In this document: one piece after another, positions 40,939-50,020 of the stretch
How positions within the stretch are numbered: position 1 is the stretch's first letter
Layout: every line of letters begins with the position of its first letter
Position numbers and translations under genes: made by a program
Assembly (NCBI RefSeq): GCF_003086695.1
Contig: NZ_CP025999.1
Location: 1,228,820 to 1,292,819, forward strand
Direction: 5' to 3'
Length of the DNA: 64,000 nt
From: Stenotrophomonas sp. SAU14A_NAIMI4_8
GTDB lineage: Bacteria; Pseudomonadota; Gammaproteobacteria; Xanthomonadales; Xanthomonadaceae
The notes under the pieces: generated by a model
Seen by the model: the letters and a program-made list of their open reading frames with translations, nothing else
What the model was told of the DNA's origin: nothing
The model's database searches: none

Positions 40939-42248
40939 AGGCCGTCGCGCGCCGCCTGCCGTGGCCGCGCACGTTGTCCGCGCGCCTGCTGCTGTTGTTG
41001 CTGGGCGGGCTGACCCTGGCGCACGCGCTGTCCTTCGGCCTGTTGTTCTTCGAGCGCTACCAGGCCACCCGCAGCATGATGCTGCGCAACCTGGACGAAG
41101 ACGTGGCGGTGAGCGTGGCCCTGCTGGAGCACCTGCCGGCCCGTGAGCGCGCGGCCTGGGTGCCGCGGCTGGAGAGGCGCACGTATCGCTACCTGCTGCG
41201 CCCGGCGGCAGCGGGGCCGGCGCTTGAAACCGAGCGTGCGCGCCAGGTCACCGCGATCATCGATGACAGCCTGGAACACCGCTATCCGCTGCAGGCGCGC
41301 CAGGTTGCGCGCCTTCCGGAGCGCTTCGAAGTGGAGCTGAAGCTGCACGACGGTACGCCGTTGACCATCGAAGTGACCCCTTCGGGGCTGCCGCTGGCGC
41401 GCTGGTTGCCGGCGGTGCTGCTGCTGCAGCTGGCCCTGTTGCTGGCGTGCGCGTGGTTGGCGGTGCGCCTGGCCATGAAGCCGCTGGCGCGTCTGTCGCA
41501 GGCGGTTGAACAACTGCAGCCGGGCAGTGATGCCGCGCCGCTGGCAGAGGATGGGCCGGCCGAAGTCGGCGCCGCGGCCGCGGCGCTCAATGGCCTGCAG
41601 ACACGCATCCGTGGCCATGTCAGCGAGCGCCTGCAGATTCTGGCGGCCATCTCGCACGATCTGCAGACGCCGATCACGCGCATGAAGCTGCGCGTGGAAA
41701 CACTGCCGGAAGATGCCACCCAGCAGCGCCTACTGGATGACCTGGACCACCTGGGGCAACTGGTGCGCGAAGGCGTGGCCTATGCACGCAGCAGCCATGT
41801 GGCCAGCGGCGCGCCGGTGGCGATGGATCTGGGCGCGTTCCTGGCCAGTGTGGTGGGCGACTATGAAGACATGGGCAAGCCGGTTACGGGGGGTGCGGCC
41901 GCGGGCCTGACCGTGCAGACCTGGCCGCAGCCGCTGCGGCGGGTGGTCGGCAACCTGGTCGACAACGCAGTGCGCTACGCCGGCAGCGCCGAGATCGAGG
42001 CGGGGCGCGATGCGGCGGGCAGGGTGTGGATCGCCGTGTCCGACCGCGGCCCCGGCATTCCCGAGGCCGAGCTGCAGGCGGTACTGGCGCCGTTCCATCG
42101 CCTGGAACAATCGCGCAACCGCGATACCGGCGGCACCGGGCTGGGGTTGGCCATCGCCGTGCAGCTGGCGCAGTCGCTGGGCGGTTCGCTGCAGCTGCGC
42201 AACCGCGACGGTGGCGGCCTGCAGGCGCGGCTGCAGCTGCCGGGGTGA
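40935..42248 (+). CDS. Membrane sensor histidine kinase
   Basis: The protein has 437 aa. Membrane segments at about 16-40 and 157-178 flank a small periplasmic sensor (about 115 residues). A HAMP linker follows, then the phospho-acceptor H241 in ISHDLQTPITRMKLRVE, N-box NLVDNAVRYAG and G-boxes DRGPGIPEAEL and DTGGTGLGLAIAVQLAQS. It partners the OmpR-type regulator encoded just upstream. The signal is unknown. A palindromic GGGGTC repeat begins 7 nt after the stop. Confidence 0.95.
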   Translation: MKAVARRLPWPRTLSARLLLLLLGGLTLAHALSFGLLFFERYQATRSMMLRNLDEDVAVSVALLEHLPARERAAWVPRLERRTYRYLLRPAAAGPALETERARQVTAIIDDSLEHRYPLQARQVARLPERFEVELKLHDGTPLTIEVTPSGLPLARWLPAVLLLQLALLLACAWLAVRLAMKPLARLSQAVEQLQPGSDAAPLAEDGPAEVGAAAAALNGLQTRIRGHVSERLQILAAISHDLQTPITRMKLRVETLPEDATQQRLLDDLDHLGQLVREGVAYARSSHVASGAPVAMDLGAFLASVVGDYEDMGKPVTGGAAAGLTVQTWPQPLRRVVGNLVDNAVRYAGSAEIEAGRDAAGRVWIAVSDRGPGIPEAELQAVLAPFHRLEQSRNRDTGGTGLGLAIAVQLAQSLGGSLQLRNRDGGGLQARLQLPG

Positions 42249-42255
42249 AGAGCAA

Positions 42256-42350
42256 GGGGTCAGATCCCTTTGCCATGGCAAAGGGCTCTGACCCCACAAT
42301 CGCCCGCGTGGGGTCAGAGCCCGTTTCCTGTGGAAACGGGATCCGACCCC
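42256..42350. repeat. Two GGGGTC...GACCCC palindromes after the kinase gene
   Basis: Copies at 42256-42295 and 42310-42350 are in opposite orientation (the first ends GGGCTCTGACCCC, the second starts GGGGTCAGAGCCC). The position 7 nt behind a stop codon and ahead of the next gene suggests a terminator role. Confidence 0.85.
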
Positions 42351-42391
42351 GATGCACTGCGCCGTCACTGCGCGCGTGACACCCTGCCGCC

Positions 42392-43660
42392 ATGAATGAG
42401 ATGACGGCGGCGCGGCAGCGTTCGATGTGGGTGGCTGGCCTGTCCACCGTGGTGGAGTGGTACGACTTCACCCTGTACCTGTACTTCGCCACCGTGCTGT
42501 CACGGGTGTTTTTTGGTGGCGGTGAGCAGGCCATGCTGGTCACCCTGGCCGGCTTCGCGGTCTCCTATCTGATGCGTCCGCTGGGCGCCTTGTGCTTCGG
42601 CCACCTGGGCGATCGTCTTGGCCGGCGCTGGATGCTGCTGGCCTCGATGGCATTGATGGCCGCGGCGATGCTGGCTACCGCACTGCTGCCCACGGCTGCC
42701 ACCGCAGGCGCTACGGCTGGCGTGCTGTTGCTGCTCCTGCGCTGCGTGATGGCGTTCTCGGTAGGTGGCGAATACACCGGCGTGGTGGCCTACCTACTGG
42801 AAAGCGCACCGGCGCGGCGGCGCGGCCTGGTCACCTCGTTGGCGTCGGCCGCCAGTGAGGTCGGCGCGCTGCTGGCGGTGGCGATTTCCGCGGTGACGGT
42901 GGCGCTGCTCACGCCGGCACAGCTGGATGGCTGGGGCTGGCGCATTCCGTTCTTCGTTGGCGCCGCGCTGGCGCTGGTGATCCTGATTGCACGCTCGGGC
43001 ATGCACGAGTCCCCCGAATTCGAGCGGCAGCGGCGCGAGGGCAGCATTCCGGCCACGCCGCTGCGGCACGTGCTGCGCCACCATCCTGGCGCAGTGGCGC
43101 GTACGTTCGCGATTTCCGCGCTCGGGTCGATCACCTACTACGTGGGCATCACCTATGTGCCGGCGTTCCTGCATGCGCAGGGCCACGATGAGGGCGATGC
43201 GCTGTGGTTGTCCACGGTTGCGGCGGTGGCCGTGATTGCGATCACGCCGCTGTGCGGTGCGCTGTCCGACCGTTTCGGGCGGCGTCCGCTGTTGCTGGTA
43301 CTCACCGCGCTGGCGGCGCTGCTGCCGCTGTCGATGTTCGGCGCGATGGCGCAGGCCTCGCCGCTGGGCATGGCGCTGGCGGCGGTGGTGCTGGCCTGCG
43401 TGGCCGGCGGAGTGAGCGCGGTAGCCGCACCGGCCACGGCCGAGCAGTTTCCCGGCGAGGGCCGGGTGAGCGGGCTGGCCTTGGGCGTGACCATGGCCAC
43501 GGCGGTGTTCGGCGGGGCCACACCCTGGTTGGCGCAGTGGTGGGTGGAACGCAGCGGCTGGGCGGCGGCGCCGGGCGCAATGATCGCGCTGGTGGCCGTG
43601 CTGGTGCTGCCGGTGCTGTGGACCCTGCCCGAGACAACCCCGGGCAGGGCCAGACGCTAG
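42392..43660 (+). CDS. MFS carrier of the metabolite:H+ symporter (MHS) type
   Basis: The protein has 422 aa and 12 membrane segments. It has the MHS family pattern STVVEWYDFTLYLYFATVLSRVFF at the start, GHLGDRLGRRWMLL in the 2-3 loop and YLLESAPARRRG later. Relatives import proline/betaine, citrate, shikimate or 2-oxoglutarate with protons. Substrate here is unknown. It converges on the nucleoside hydrolase gene with only 4 nt between stops. Confidence 0.88.
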   Translation: MNEMTAARQRSMWVAGLSTVVEWYDFTLYLYFATVLSRVFFGGGEQAMLVTLAGFAVSYLMRPLGALCFGHLGDRLGRRWMLLASMALMAAAMLATALLPTAATAGATAGVLLLLLRCVMAFSVGGEYTGVVAYLLESAPARRRGLVTSLASAASEVGALLAVAISAVTVALLTPAQLDGWGWRIPFFVGAALALVILIARSGMHESPEFERQRREGSIPATPLRHVLRHHPGAVARTFAISALGSITYYVGITYVPAFLHAQGHDEGDALWLSTVAAVAVIAITPLCGALSDRFGRRPLLLVLTALAALLPLSMFGAMAQASPLGMALAAVVLACVAGGVSAVAAPATAEQFPGEGRVSGLALGVTMATAVFGGATPWLAQWWVERSGWAAAPGAMIALVAVLVLPVLWTLPETTPGRARR

Positions 43661-43664
43661 GCGA

Positions 43665-44612
43665 TCAGACCTTCAGGGTCTGCGCGATATCGTCCAGTAC
43701 GGCCGCCGCATCCACGCCGATGGCGATCGACTGCAGCACGTGGCCATCCCACTCGCTGGGGCCGAAGGCCAGGCCTTCCGGCTTGGGAATGGTCATGCCG
43801 CGGGCCACGCCGTCGGTGGCCACGCGCACGCTGGCGCGTTCGAACTGGAACAGCTCCGGGCGGGTCAGCGCGATGCAGGCGCAGCAGTCGTGCACCACCA
43901 TGCCCTTGTGCCCGGCCTGCAGGTAGAAGTCCACGTAGTCCTGCGACAACGCGCGCACCAGTTCGGCGTCGGCACCGCCGATGGCGGCCAGCTGGTCCAG
44001 GCCATCGCGGTCCATTTCCACGCAGGTGGTGACATCCAGGCCGATGGCGGTCACCGGCCACTGCGCGGTGAACACGATGTCGGCCGCTTCGGCGTCGCCC
44101 CAGATGTTGGCTTCAGCCGCCGGGGTGATGTTGCCGTTCACGTGGAAGGCGCCGCCCATCAGCACCACACCGCGCACCAGGCCGGCGATATCCGGTGCCT
44201 GCTGCAGGGCCAGGGCCAGGTTGGTCATGCGGCCCACGGCCACCAGGGTCACTTCGCCCGGGTGCGCGCGCACCAGGTCGATGATCAGCTGGTGCGCCGG
44301 GCGCGCATCGGCGGCCACGTCCAGCGTGGCGGGCACCGGGTGGTTGCCCAGCCCATTGTGGCCGTGGATGTGCACCGGCCAGGCTTCCGGGGTGGCCTCG
44401 GGCTGCAGCGGGCCGCCTGCGCCACGCGCGACCGGGGCGGCAAAGCCCCAGGCCTGCTTCAGGTACAGCGCGTTGTGGGTGGTCGATTCCACCGAGGCGT
44501 TGCCGAAGGTGGTGGTCACGCCCACCAGGTCGATCTGCGGGTGCTTGTGCAGGTACAGCAGGGCCAGGGCGTCATCCACGCCCGGGTCGGTATCGAAAAT
44601 GACTTTCAGCAT
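43665..44612 (-). CDS. Inosine-uridine-type nucleoside hydrolase
   Basis: The protein has 315 aa. The calcium/ribose-binding motif DTDPGVDDALAL lies near residues 7-18, and the later segments (PVARGAGGPL, GHNGLGNHPVP, VAVGRMTNLALALQQAPDI, EANIWGDAEAADIVF) match the IunH/RihA fold. It hydrolyses ribonucleosides to base and ribose in the cytoplasm. It stands alone on this strand. Confidence 0.92.
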   Translation of the reverse strand: MLKVIFDTDPGVDDALALLYLHKHPQIDLVGVTTTFGNASVESTTHNALYLKQAWGFAAPVARGAGGPLQPEATPEAWPVHIHGHNGLGNHPVPATLDVAADARPAHQLIIDLVRAHPGEVTLVAVGRMTNLALALQQAPDIAGLVRGVVLMGGAFHVNGNITPAAEANIWGDAEAADIVFTAQWPVTAIGLDVTTCVEMDRDGLDQLAAIGGADAELVRALSQDYVDFYLQAGHKGMVVHDCCACIALTRPELFQFERASVRVATDGVARGMTIPKPEGLAFGPSEWDGHVLQSIAIGVDAAAVLDDIAQTLKV

Positions 44613-44765
44613 GTTGTTGTTCTTCTTCTTCCGTGTGGTGCAAGGGGGCCGGCGGACCCACAGGGCCGGGCCGGCGCGCCCTACATTGTCCCATCTTCAT
44701 GACAGGCAGGGCGAACCGGCGCGGCGGTGCTATCGTCAGCGGGCATCCAGGGACGGAGTACCGCC

Positions 44766-45221
44766 ATGAAATCCCCCGCGATCCTGCTGGCTGGGCTGCT
44801 GTGCCTGGGCGCGGCCATGCCGGCACTGGCCACCTCGCTGGCGCCCAAGCCGTTGCAGGACATGGTTGCCGAGGCCGACCAGATTGTCCGGGCCACGGTG
44901 GTGGCGGTGGAAATGGTCGATGGCAGGGGGCGGCCACTGACCGATCCAGACGCCCCTACGGGGCCGGGCGTGAGCAATGAAATCCGCCTGGTGCTGCAGG
45001 TGCAGGACGTGCTGCGCTCGCCTGGCAAGGTCCCGGGCACGATCCGGGTGCCGCTGTGGACGATGTGGCATGACAGCCTGGGTCGCGCCCGTGGCGCCTA
45101 TCTGCACAGCGAAGGCATCTTCCTCCTGAAAAGCGAGCGCCATGCGCCGGTGTATCCGATGGATTTCCAGCGGCCGCTGGAGGAGCGCGCGCGGATCCAG
45201 GCACTGATGGGTGCACCATGA
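44766..45221 (+). CDS. Hypothetical exported protein
   Basis: The protein has 151 aa with signal peptide MKSPAILLAGLLCLGAAMPALA. The mature domain starts SLAPKPLQDMVAEADQIVRATVVAVEMV and continues as beta-strands (NEIRLVLQVQDVLRSPG, TIRVPLWTMWHDSLGRARG, IFLLKSERHAPVYPMDFQRPLEERARI). This looks like a small OB-like exported beta domain seen in Xanthomonadaceae. No function is known to me. Confidence 0.72.
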   Translation: MKSPAILLAGLLCLGAAMPALATSLAPKPLQDMVAEADQIVRATVVAVEMVDGRGRPLTDPDAPTGPGVSNEIRLVLQVQDVLRSPGKVPGTIRVPLWTMWHDSLGRARGAYLHSEGIFLLKSERHAPVYPMDFQRPLEERARIQALMGAP

Positions 45222-45252
45222 CCGGACCAGTTCCCCCTTACGGAGACACAGC

Positions 45253-45567
45253 ATGCTGGTGGTAACCCTGATCCTGGTCGCCCTGGTGTTGGGCTTGAAC
45301 CTCGTCGCCACCTTCGTGGTACTGGGGCGCGAAGAGGTGTCGGCCGGTGGGCGGGCGGTGCAGCTGCTGCTGGTCTGGCTGCTGCCGTTGGTGGGGGCGA
45401 TCCTGTGTATGGCCGCGGCCACGGCCGACGGGTCCAGCAGCCGGGCCGATGGCAGTGGCGGTGGCAGCTACGATTCCTCGGGCAGCTATTCCAGTGACAG
45501 CCACAGCAGCCACAGCCACGGCGGATCGGACTGCAGCAGTGACAGCGGTGGCAGCTGCAGCGATTGA
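45253..45567 (+). CDS. Small membrane protein with Ser/His-rich tail
   Basis: The protein has 104 aa. Two membrane helices (about 2-22 and 33-55, LLLVWLLPLVGAILCMAAAT) resemble the short phospholipase-D-nuclease N-terminal type hairpin. The last 45 residues are a low-complexity Ser/Gly/Asp/His tail ending GSDCSSDSGGSCSD, with two late Cys. A CGGAG lies 8 nt before the ATG. Function is unknown. Confidence 0.7.
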   Translation: MLVVTLILVALVLGLNLVATFVVLGREEVSAGGRAVQLLLVWLLPLVGAILCMAAATADGSSSRADGSGGGSYDSSGSYSSDSHSSHSHGGSDCSSDSGGSCSD

Positions 45568-45581
45568 GGCGCAGGCATTTT

Positions 45582-45798
45582 GTAGAGTCGAGCTTGCTCG
45601 ACTGCTTCTGCCGTTCGTAGAGTCGAGCTTGCTCGACTGCTTCACGCAACAGCAGTCGAGCAAGCTCGACTCTACCAAGCTGCGGTCAGCCGTCGTTTGT
45701 CGTGGCGGCCACAGAACAGCGGTCAGCCGCCGTCAGCCGCCATCGGTGGGGTGGGAACGGGGTCAGACGCCCGTGGTAGCGCCGGGCCATGCCCGGCA
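45582..45798. repeat. Four SMAG-type REP units in a gene-free spacer
   Basis: Units at 45582-45605, 45617-45640 and 45653-45675 (inverted) are of the GTAGAGTCGAGC subtype. One at 45776-45798 is of the GTAGCGCCGGGC subtype and abuts the 3' end of the mdc regulator gene. The rest of the spacer shows nothing recognisable. Confidence 0.85.
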
Positions 45799-45812
45799 GC
45801 GCAACCGCCCAG

Positions 45813-46532
45813 TCAGCCGCCGCCTTCGGTCGGCAACGGCGCGGGCACGTTCAGCAGCCCGCCGCTGGCCACGTAGGCGGCCAGTGCCTGGCCCTGGCTC
45901 AGCAGGTGGCGTTCCATGGTGCGCTCGGCCGCGGCCGCATCGCGGCGGCGGAAGCATTCCATCAGCTCACGGTGTTCGGCCAGCGACTGCGCGGTGCGGC
46001 CGGGGGCCAGCAACTGGCGCCCGCGGTGCATCTTCAGGATGCGGTGCAGATCGTGGGTGATGCGGATCAGCCACGGGTTGCCGGCGTAGTGCTGCACGGT
46101 TTCGTGGATCAGGTAGTTGTTGCGGTAGTACTCGGCAATGTTGCCTTCGGCGGCTGCTCCTTCCATCGCCGCATGCAGCGCTTCCAGGTGCTGCACGCCG
46201 GCATCGTCGATGTGCTTCACCGCCTCATGCGCGCAGCGGCCTTCCAGCATCGCCATCACCGGGAACAACTGGTTCAGGTCTTCCAGGGTCAGCCGGGTGA
46301 CCCGCGCGCCACGGCCGGCATCGATCTGCACCAGACCTTCGGCGGCCAGCAGCTTCAGCGCCTCGCGCAGCGGCGTGCGGCTGATCCCCAGTTCCTCGCA
46401 CAGCGCGGGCTCGTCGATCCACTCACCGGGCGGCAGACGGTAATCGTAGATGCGCTCGCGCACATGTTCGGCCACCTCTTCATACAGAGGTGCGCGCTTC
46501 TTCGGTGAACGCGGAGCAGGAGCGATGGCCAT
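45813..46532 (-). CDS. GntR-family regulator, candidate malonate-operon regulator
   Basis: The protein has 239 aa. A winged helix (LYEEVAEHVRERIYDYRLPPGEWIDEPALCEELGISRTPLREALKLLAAEGLV) is followed by an all-helical FCD effector domain with the usual metal/ligand His positions. This matches MdcY/MdcR-type regulators of malonate decarboxylase. Placement directly behind the mdc operon and carrier gene supports that, and the inverted repeat at 54263-54281 ahead of mdcA is its likely operator. Malonate or malonyl-CoA would be the inducer; inferred. Confidence 0.85.
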   Translation of the reverse strand: MAIAPAPRSPKKRAPLYEEVAEHVRERIYDYRLPPGEWIDEPALCEELGISRTPLREALKLLAAEGLVQIDAGRGARVTRLTLEDLNQLFPVMAMLEGRCAHEAVKHIDDAGVQHLEALHAAMEGAAAEGNIAEYYRNNYLIHETVQHYAGNPWLIRITHDLHRILKMHRGRQLLAPGRTAQSLAEHRELMECFRRRDAAAAERTMERHLLSQGQALAAYVASGGLLNVPAPLPTEGGG

Positions 46533-46613
46533 GGTGGAAAGTGTACTGCCTCCCTGCGTGGAACCTGTAACGCGATACGACCGACCCGGAAACCGACTGG
46601 CAAAACCGACGGG

Positions 46614-46701
46614 GTAGAGTCGACTGTCAGTCGACTATCGCGCGAAGCGCGGGGTTCTCCGGCATCAATGCGAGGAGCAGTCGACCAACGGTCGACTCTA
46701 C
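46614..46701. repeat. Pair of SMAG-type REP units (GTAGAGTCGACTG subtype)
   Basis: GTAGAGTCGACTGTCAGTCG at 46614 and an inverted unit (AGTCGACCAACGGTCGACTC then TAC) ending at 46701 lie in the gap between the regulator and carrier genes. Confidence 0.8.
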
Positions 46702-46772
46702 CCGTCGAACCCATCCCGCCGAACCCATCCGGCAGGAGGGCGCCGGAACGGTCCGGCGCCCCACGCACTTAC

Positions 46773-48140
46773 TCACATCCAGCCCGGCACCACGAACACC
46801 AGCCAGGCCAGCAGTGGGCCAAACACCACCACCAGGCCGCTATAGACCAGGAAGCGGCGGAACAGGGTTTCGCGTTCTTCCTTCGCGGCCGAGGCCACCA
46901 CCAGTGCGCCATTGGTCGAGAACGGGCTGACATCGACGATGGTGGACGACACTGCCAGCGCGCAGATCACGCCCGCCGCACCCAGATGGCCCTGCATCAG
47001 GAATGGCACCGCCAGCGGAATGGTCGCGCCCAGCACCGCGGCCGACGAAGCGAAGGCCGACACGATGCCGCCCACGTAGCAGACCAGCAGCGCGCCCAGC
47101 AGCGGAATGCCGATGCTGGAAACCCCATGGCCGATGAAGTCCACCGCGCCGGCATGTTCCAGCACGCCGATGTAGGTCACCACGCCGCAGATCAGCAGCA
47201 CGGTGGACCAGCTGATGCCATCGACCGCGCCCTTCTGGCTCTGCGGCGACAGCAGCGCCAGCGCCACGGCCACGGTGATCGACACAAGGCCGACGTTGAG
47301 GTTGTAGATCAGCGCGGCCACGCCCAGGCCCAGCAGGCCGATCAGGGTGAAGAGGCGTTCGCGGGTGAAGCCCACGGCTTCCAGCGCCACCGGATCGTTG
47401 GACAGCGTGCCACCGCCGGCGGCCACCAGTGCGCCATGGCCTTCAATGGCGAACTGCCGCGACGAGGCCTGCGGTCCACCGGCCATCGCCAGTTCCGCCG
47501 TACCCACGCCGCCGGTGGCCGTGATCGAGCCGCGGCGCAGCAGGGCGATGCCGCCGAATGCCACGAAGCAGATGATGGCCATCATGAAGTTGAAGCCCAG
47601 GCTGGTCAGGAACACCGCCATTTCGGTCACTTCCAGGCCGGCCTTCTGCACCACGCCGTTGGTGATGCTGCCGTACACGCTGATGGGCGAAAAGCCGCCG
47701 GCCTGCGCGCCATGGATCACCAGCAGGCCCATCATCAACGGGTTGATGTTGTACTGCTTGGCAAAGCGCAGTGCGACCGGGCCAATGATCGCCACCGCAG
47801 CCGGGCCCAGCGCACCGAAGGCGGTCAGCACGGCGGTGATGACGAACATCACCCACGGAATGGCCACGATATGGCCGCGCACCGCTTTCACTGCCCAATG
47901 CACCAGTAGATCGATGGTGCCGTTCTTCTGCGCGATCGCGAACAGGTAGGTGATGCCGACCAGGGTCAGGAACAGGTCGCCGGGGAAGCCGGCAAGCACT
48001 TCCTTGCCGCCCATGTCGACCCAGAGACCGCCGATGATGAAAGCCAGCGCGAAGGCCACGGCGCCCATGTTGATCGGCATGGCGGTGGCGACGATGAACA
48101 TGATCACCAGGCCGATGATCGTTGCGATTTGTGGACTCAT
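46773..48140 (-). CDS. MatC-type malonate/dicarboxylate carrier
   Basis: The protein has 455 aa with 11-13 membrane segments. The N-terminal block (IATIIGLVIMFIVATAMPINMG, LVGITYLFAIAQKNGTIDLLVHWAVKAV) is the MatC N-terminal domain; the C-terminal half is of SLC13-like form (GISWSTVLLICGVVTYIGVLEHAGAV, SSTIVDVSPFSTNGALVV). Rhizobial MatC carries malonate, fitting the mdc genes upstream on the same strand. It takes the place of the MdcL/M or MdcF carriers used elsewhere. It lies 108 nt behind mdcH. Confidence 0.87.
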   Translation of the reverse strand: MSPQIATIIGLVIMFIVATAMPINMGAVAFALAFIIGGLWVDMGGKEVLAGFPGDLFLTLVGITYLFAIAQKNGTIDLLVHWAVKAVRGHIVAIPWVMFVITAVLTAFGALGPAAVAIIGPVALRFAKQYNINPLMMGLLVIHGAQAGGFSPISVYGSITNGVVQKAGLEVTEMAVFLTSLGFNFMMAIICFVAFGGIALLRRGSITATGGVGTAELAMAGGPQASSRQFAIEGHGALVAAGGGTLSNDPVALEAVGFTRERLFTLIGLLGLGVAALIYNLNVGLVSITVAVALALLSPQSQKGAVDGISWSTVLLICGVVTYIGVLEHAGAVDFIGHGVSSIGIPLLGALLVCYVGGIVSAFASSAAVLGATIPLAVPFLMQGHLGAAGVICALAVSSTIVDVSPFSTNGALVVASAAKEERETLFRRFLVYSGLVVVFGPLLAWLVFVVPGWM

Positions 48141-48248
48141 GCGCCCTCCCAGACACGTGACTCGCGGTACAGCTCGGATGGAGACCCGCCATCCCGGGGT
48201 AAGGCGTCGTACTGCATGCTGCGTGCTACGTACTGCTCGAACCCGTTA

Positions 48249-49166
48249 CTACTGCCGGTCCAGCGCGTTGCGGACCCATGCCGCTGCGCCGTCCAGGCCC
48301 TGGAACTCTTCCACCGCGCGCACCTGGCAGCAGGGGTAGGACGCGGCCACCATGCGCGCCAGTGCCGTGCCCGGCCCCAGCTGCAGGAATACCCGCGCGC
48401 CACGCTCGAAGGCCTGGCGCATCACCTGTGCCCATTCGATGGTCTGTGCCAGCTGTGCCGACAAGGTGTGGATCACCGCCGCGCGATCACGCACCGGGCG
48501 CGCATCGATGCCGGCCAGCACCGGTAGCGTTGGCGCGCGCACCGCCGCCGCCTCCAGCGCCGTGGCGAACGGTGCGACAGCGACCGCAAGCAGCGGCGTG
48601 TGCGCGGCCACATGCACCGGCAGCACGCGCACCTCTGCACCCTGCGCGCGCGCGACAACGGCCAGAGTGTGCAGTGACGCCTGCGTGCCGCCCACGACGA
48701 AGTGATCGGCGCCGTTGGCGATGGCGATGTGCACGGCGTGTGCATCGCACAGTGCCTGCAGCGTTTGCCGCTGCAAGCCCAGCACCGCCAGCAGGCCGCT
48801 GTCGGCCGGGCTGGCAGCGTCCATCAGCTGCGCGCGGCGGGCCGCCAGCTGCAGGCAGGCGCGGGCATCCAGGCTGTCGGCCACCGCATGCGCGGCCAGC
48901 TCGCCGATGCTGTAGCCGGCCACCAGGACCGGCGCCGGCAGCGCATCGCGCAGGCCCTGCCAGTGCGCCAGCGTGGCCGCACACAGCAGCGGCTGCGCCA
49001 GTGCGTTGTCGAAGCGTGCCTCATCGGCGGCGGCCGCAACGACATCGCGGCCCAGCACCGCCTGCGCGGCATCCAGCACGTCACCGGCGGCAGGCAGGTC
49101 GCGCACGCGATCAAACATCGCCGCGTGCTGCGCGCCTTGTCCGGGACAGAGCAGGGCCAGGCTCAT
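48249..49166 (-). CDS. mdcH: Malonate decarboxylase malonyl-CoA:ACP transacylase subunit
   Basis: The protein has 305 aa in the FabD-like acyltransferase fold: CPGQGAQ at 8-13, nucleophile S86 in AGYSIGELAAH, and downstream conserved Arg/His positions (VGGTQASLHT, HVAAHTPLL). MdcH loads the first malonyl group on the acyl carrier protein of the decarboxylase. The start overlaps the mdcB stop by 4 nt. The motif GYSIG replaces the commoner GHSIG. Confidence 0.9.
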   Translation of the reverse strand: MSLALLCPGQGAQHAAMFDRVRDLPAAGDVLDAAQAVLGRDVVAAAADEARFDNALAQPLLCAATLAHWQGLRDALPAPVLVAGYSIGELAAHAVADSLDARACLQLAARRAQLMDAASPADSGLLAVLGLQRQTLQALCDAHAVHIAIANGADHFVVGGTQASLHTLAVVARAQGAEVRVLPVHVAAHTPLLAVAVAPFATALEAAAVRAPTLPVLAGIDARPVRDRAAVIHTLSAQLAQTIEWAQVMRQAFERGARVFLQLGPGTALARMVAASYPCCQVRAVEEFQGLDGAAAWVRNALDRQ

Positions 49167-50020
49167 GCGTCCTCCTGCTGCAGCAGGAACCAGCTGCAGG
49201 CCAGCAGATCGGCACTGCCACCAGGGCTCAGGCGACGCGCCACGAAACCCTCGCCGATGCGGTGCAGGCGTGCCTGCCAGCCAGCGGCGAACGCACCGCC
49301 GCCATCAACAAAACCGCGTGCCTGCTGCTGTGCCCAGGCCAGGCCGTCGGCACCGCCGCGGTGCAGCAGGTTCAGGTCATCCACGCGTGCAACCAGCTGC
49401 ATCAGGGTCTGGCACAGCGCTGCATCGCGCGGCAGGCCCGCGTGCAGGGCGTGGCGCAGGGTGGGCACGGCCAGCTCGCGCAGCAGCGGGTAACCGGCGG
49501 CGGCCTGTTCGCGCACGCCCGGCACGCCATGGCGCAGGCGCGCGCGCTGGCCGGGGCTGCCGGCATCCAGCGGCGCAGCGGCAAGATCGCTGGCCCAGTG
49601 CTGTACCGCCAGGCAGACCTGCGCGGCGGGCGCGGCGTGGCCGTGCTGGCGGCGGCAGCGTGCCGCAGCGGCCACCAGCAGGCCCAGGCTGAAGATGGCA
49701 CCGCGATGGGTGTTGATGCCGCCGGTGGCATGCAGCATGGCCGCTTCCGCGCCGATGCCGAGCGTGCGCAAGCGTGCAAACGGCGCATCGTCCGCGCCCG
49801 CGCGGGCAATGTCGGTGAAGTAGTGGCGCAGCGCGAACAGGCTGCGCAGGAACGTGCCGGCATCCATGTCGTCATGGCTGCCGGTGCTGAAGGGGGTCAC
49901 CAGGCCCGGCTTGGGCGCGCACGCCAGTTCGGCGTGCAGGCTGGCGATGGCCAGGCGGCCCAAGCGCGCGCTGTCGACATCGCGCGCAGCAGGTGGCAGC
50001 ACGTGGGCCAGGGCGCTCAT
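49163..50020 (-). CDS. mdcB: Triphosphoribosyl-dephospho-CoA synthase
   Basis: The protein has 285 aa and is all-helical, with the CitG/MdcB signature: LAIASLHAELACAPKPGLVTPFSTGSHDDMD near residues 23-52 (the conserved PKPGLV and GSHxDM), and ATGGINTHRGAIFSLG. It makes the 2'-(5-triphosphoribosyl)-3'-dephospho-CoA precursor of the ACP prosthetic group from ATP and dephospho-CoA. It overlaps mdcG and mdcH by 4 nt each. Confidence 0.93.
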   Translation of the reverse strand: MSALAHVLPPAARDVDSARLGRLAIASLHAELACAPKPGLVTPFSTGSHDDMDAGTFLRSLFALRHYFTDIARAGADDAPFARLRTLGIGAEAAMLHATGGINTHRGAIFSLGLLVAAAARCRRQHGHAAPAAQVCLAVQHWASDLAAAPLDAGSPGQRARLRHGVPGVREQAAAGYPLLRELAVPTLRHALHAGLPRDAALCQTLMQLVARVDDLNLLHRGGADGLAWAQQQARGFVDGGGAFAAGWQARLHRIGEGFVARRLSPGGSADLLACSWFLLQQEDA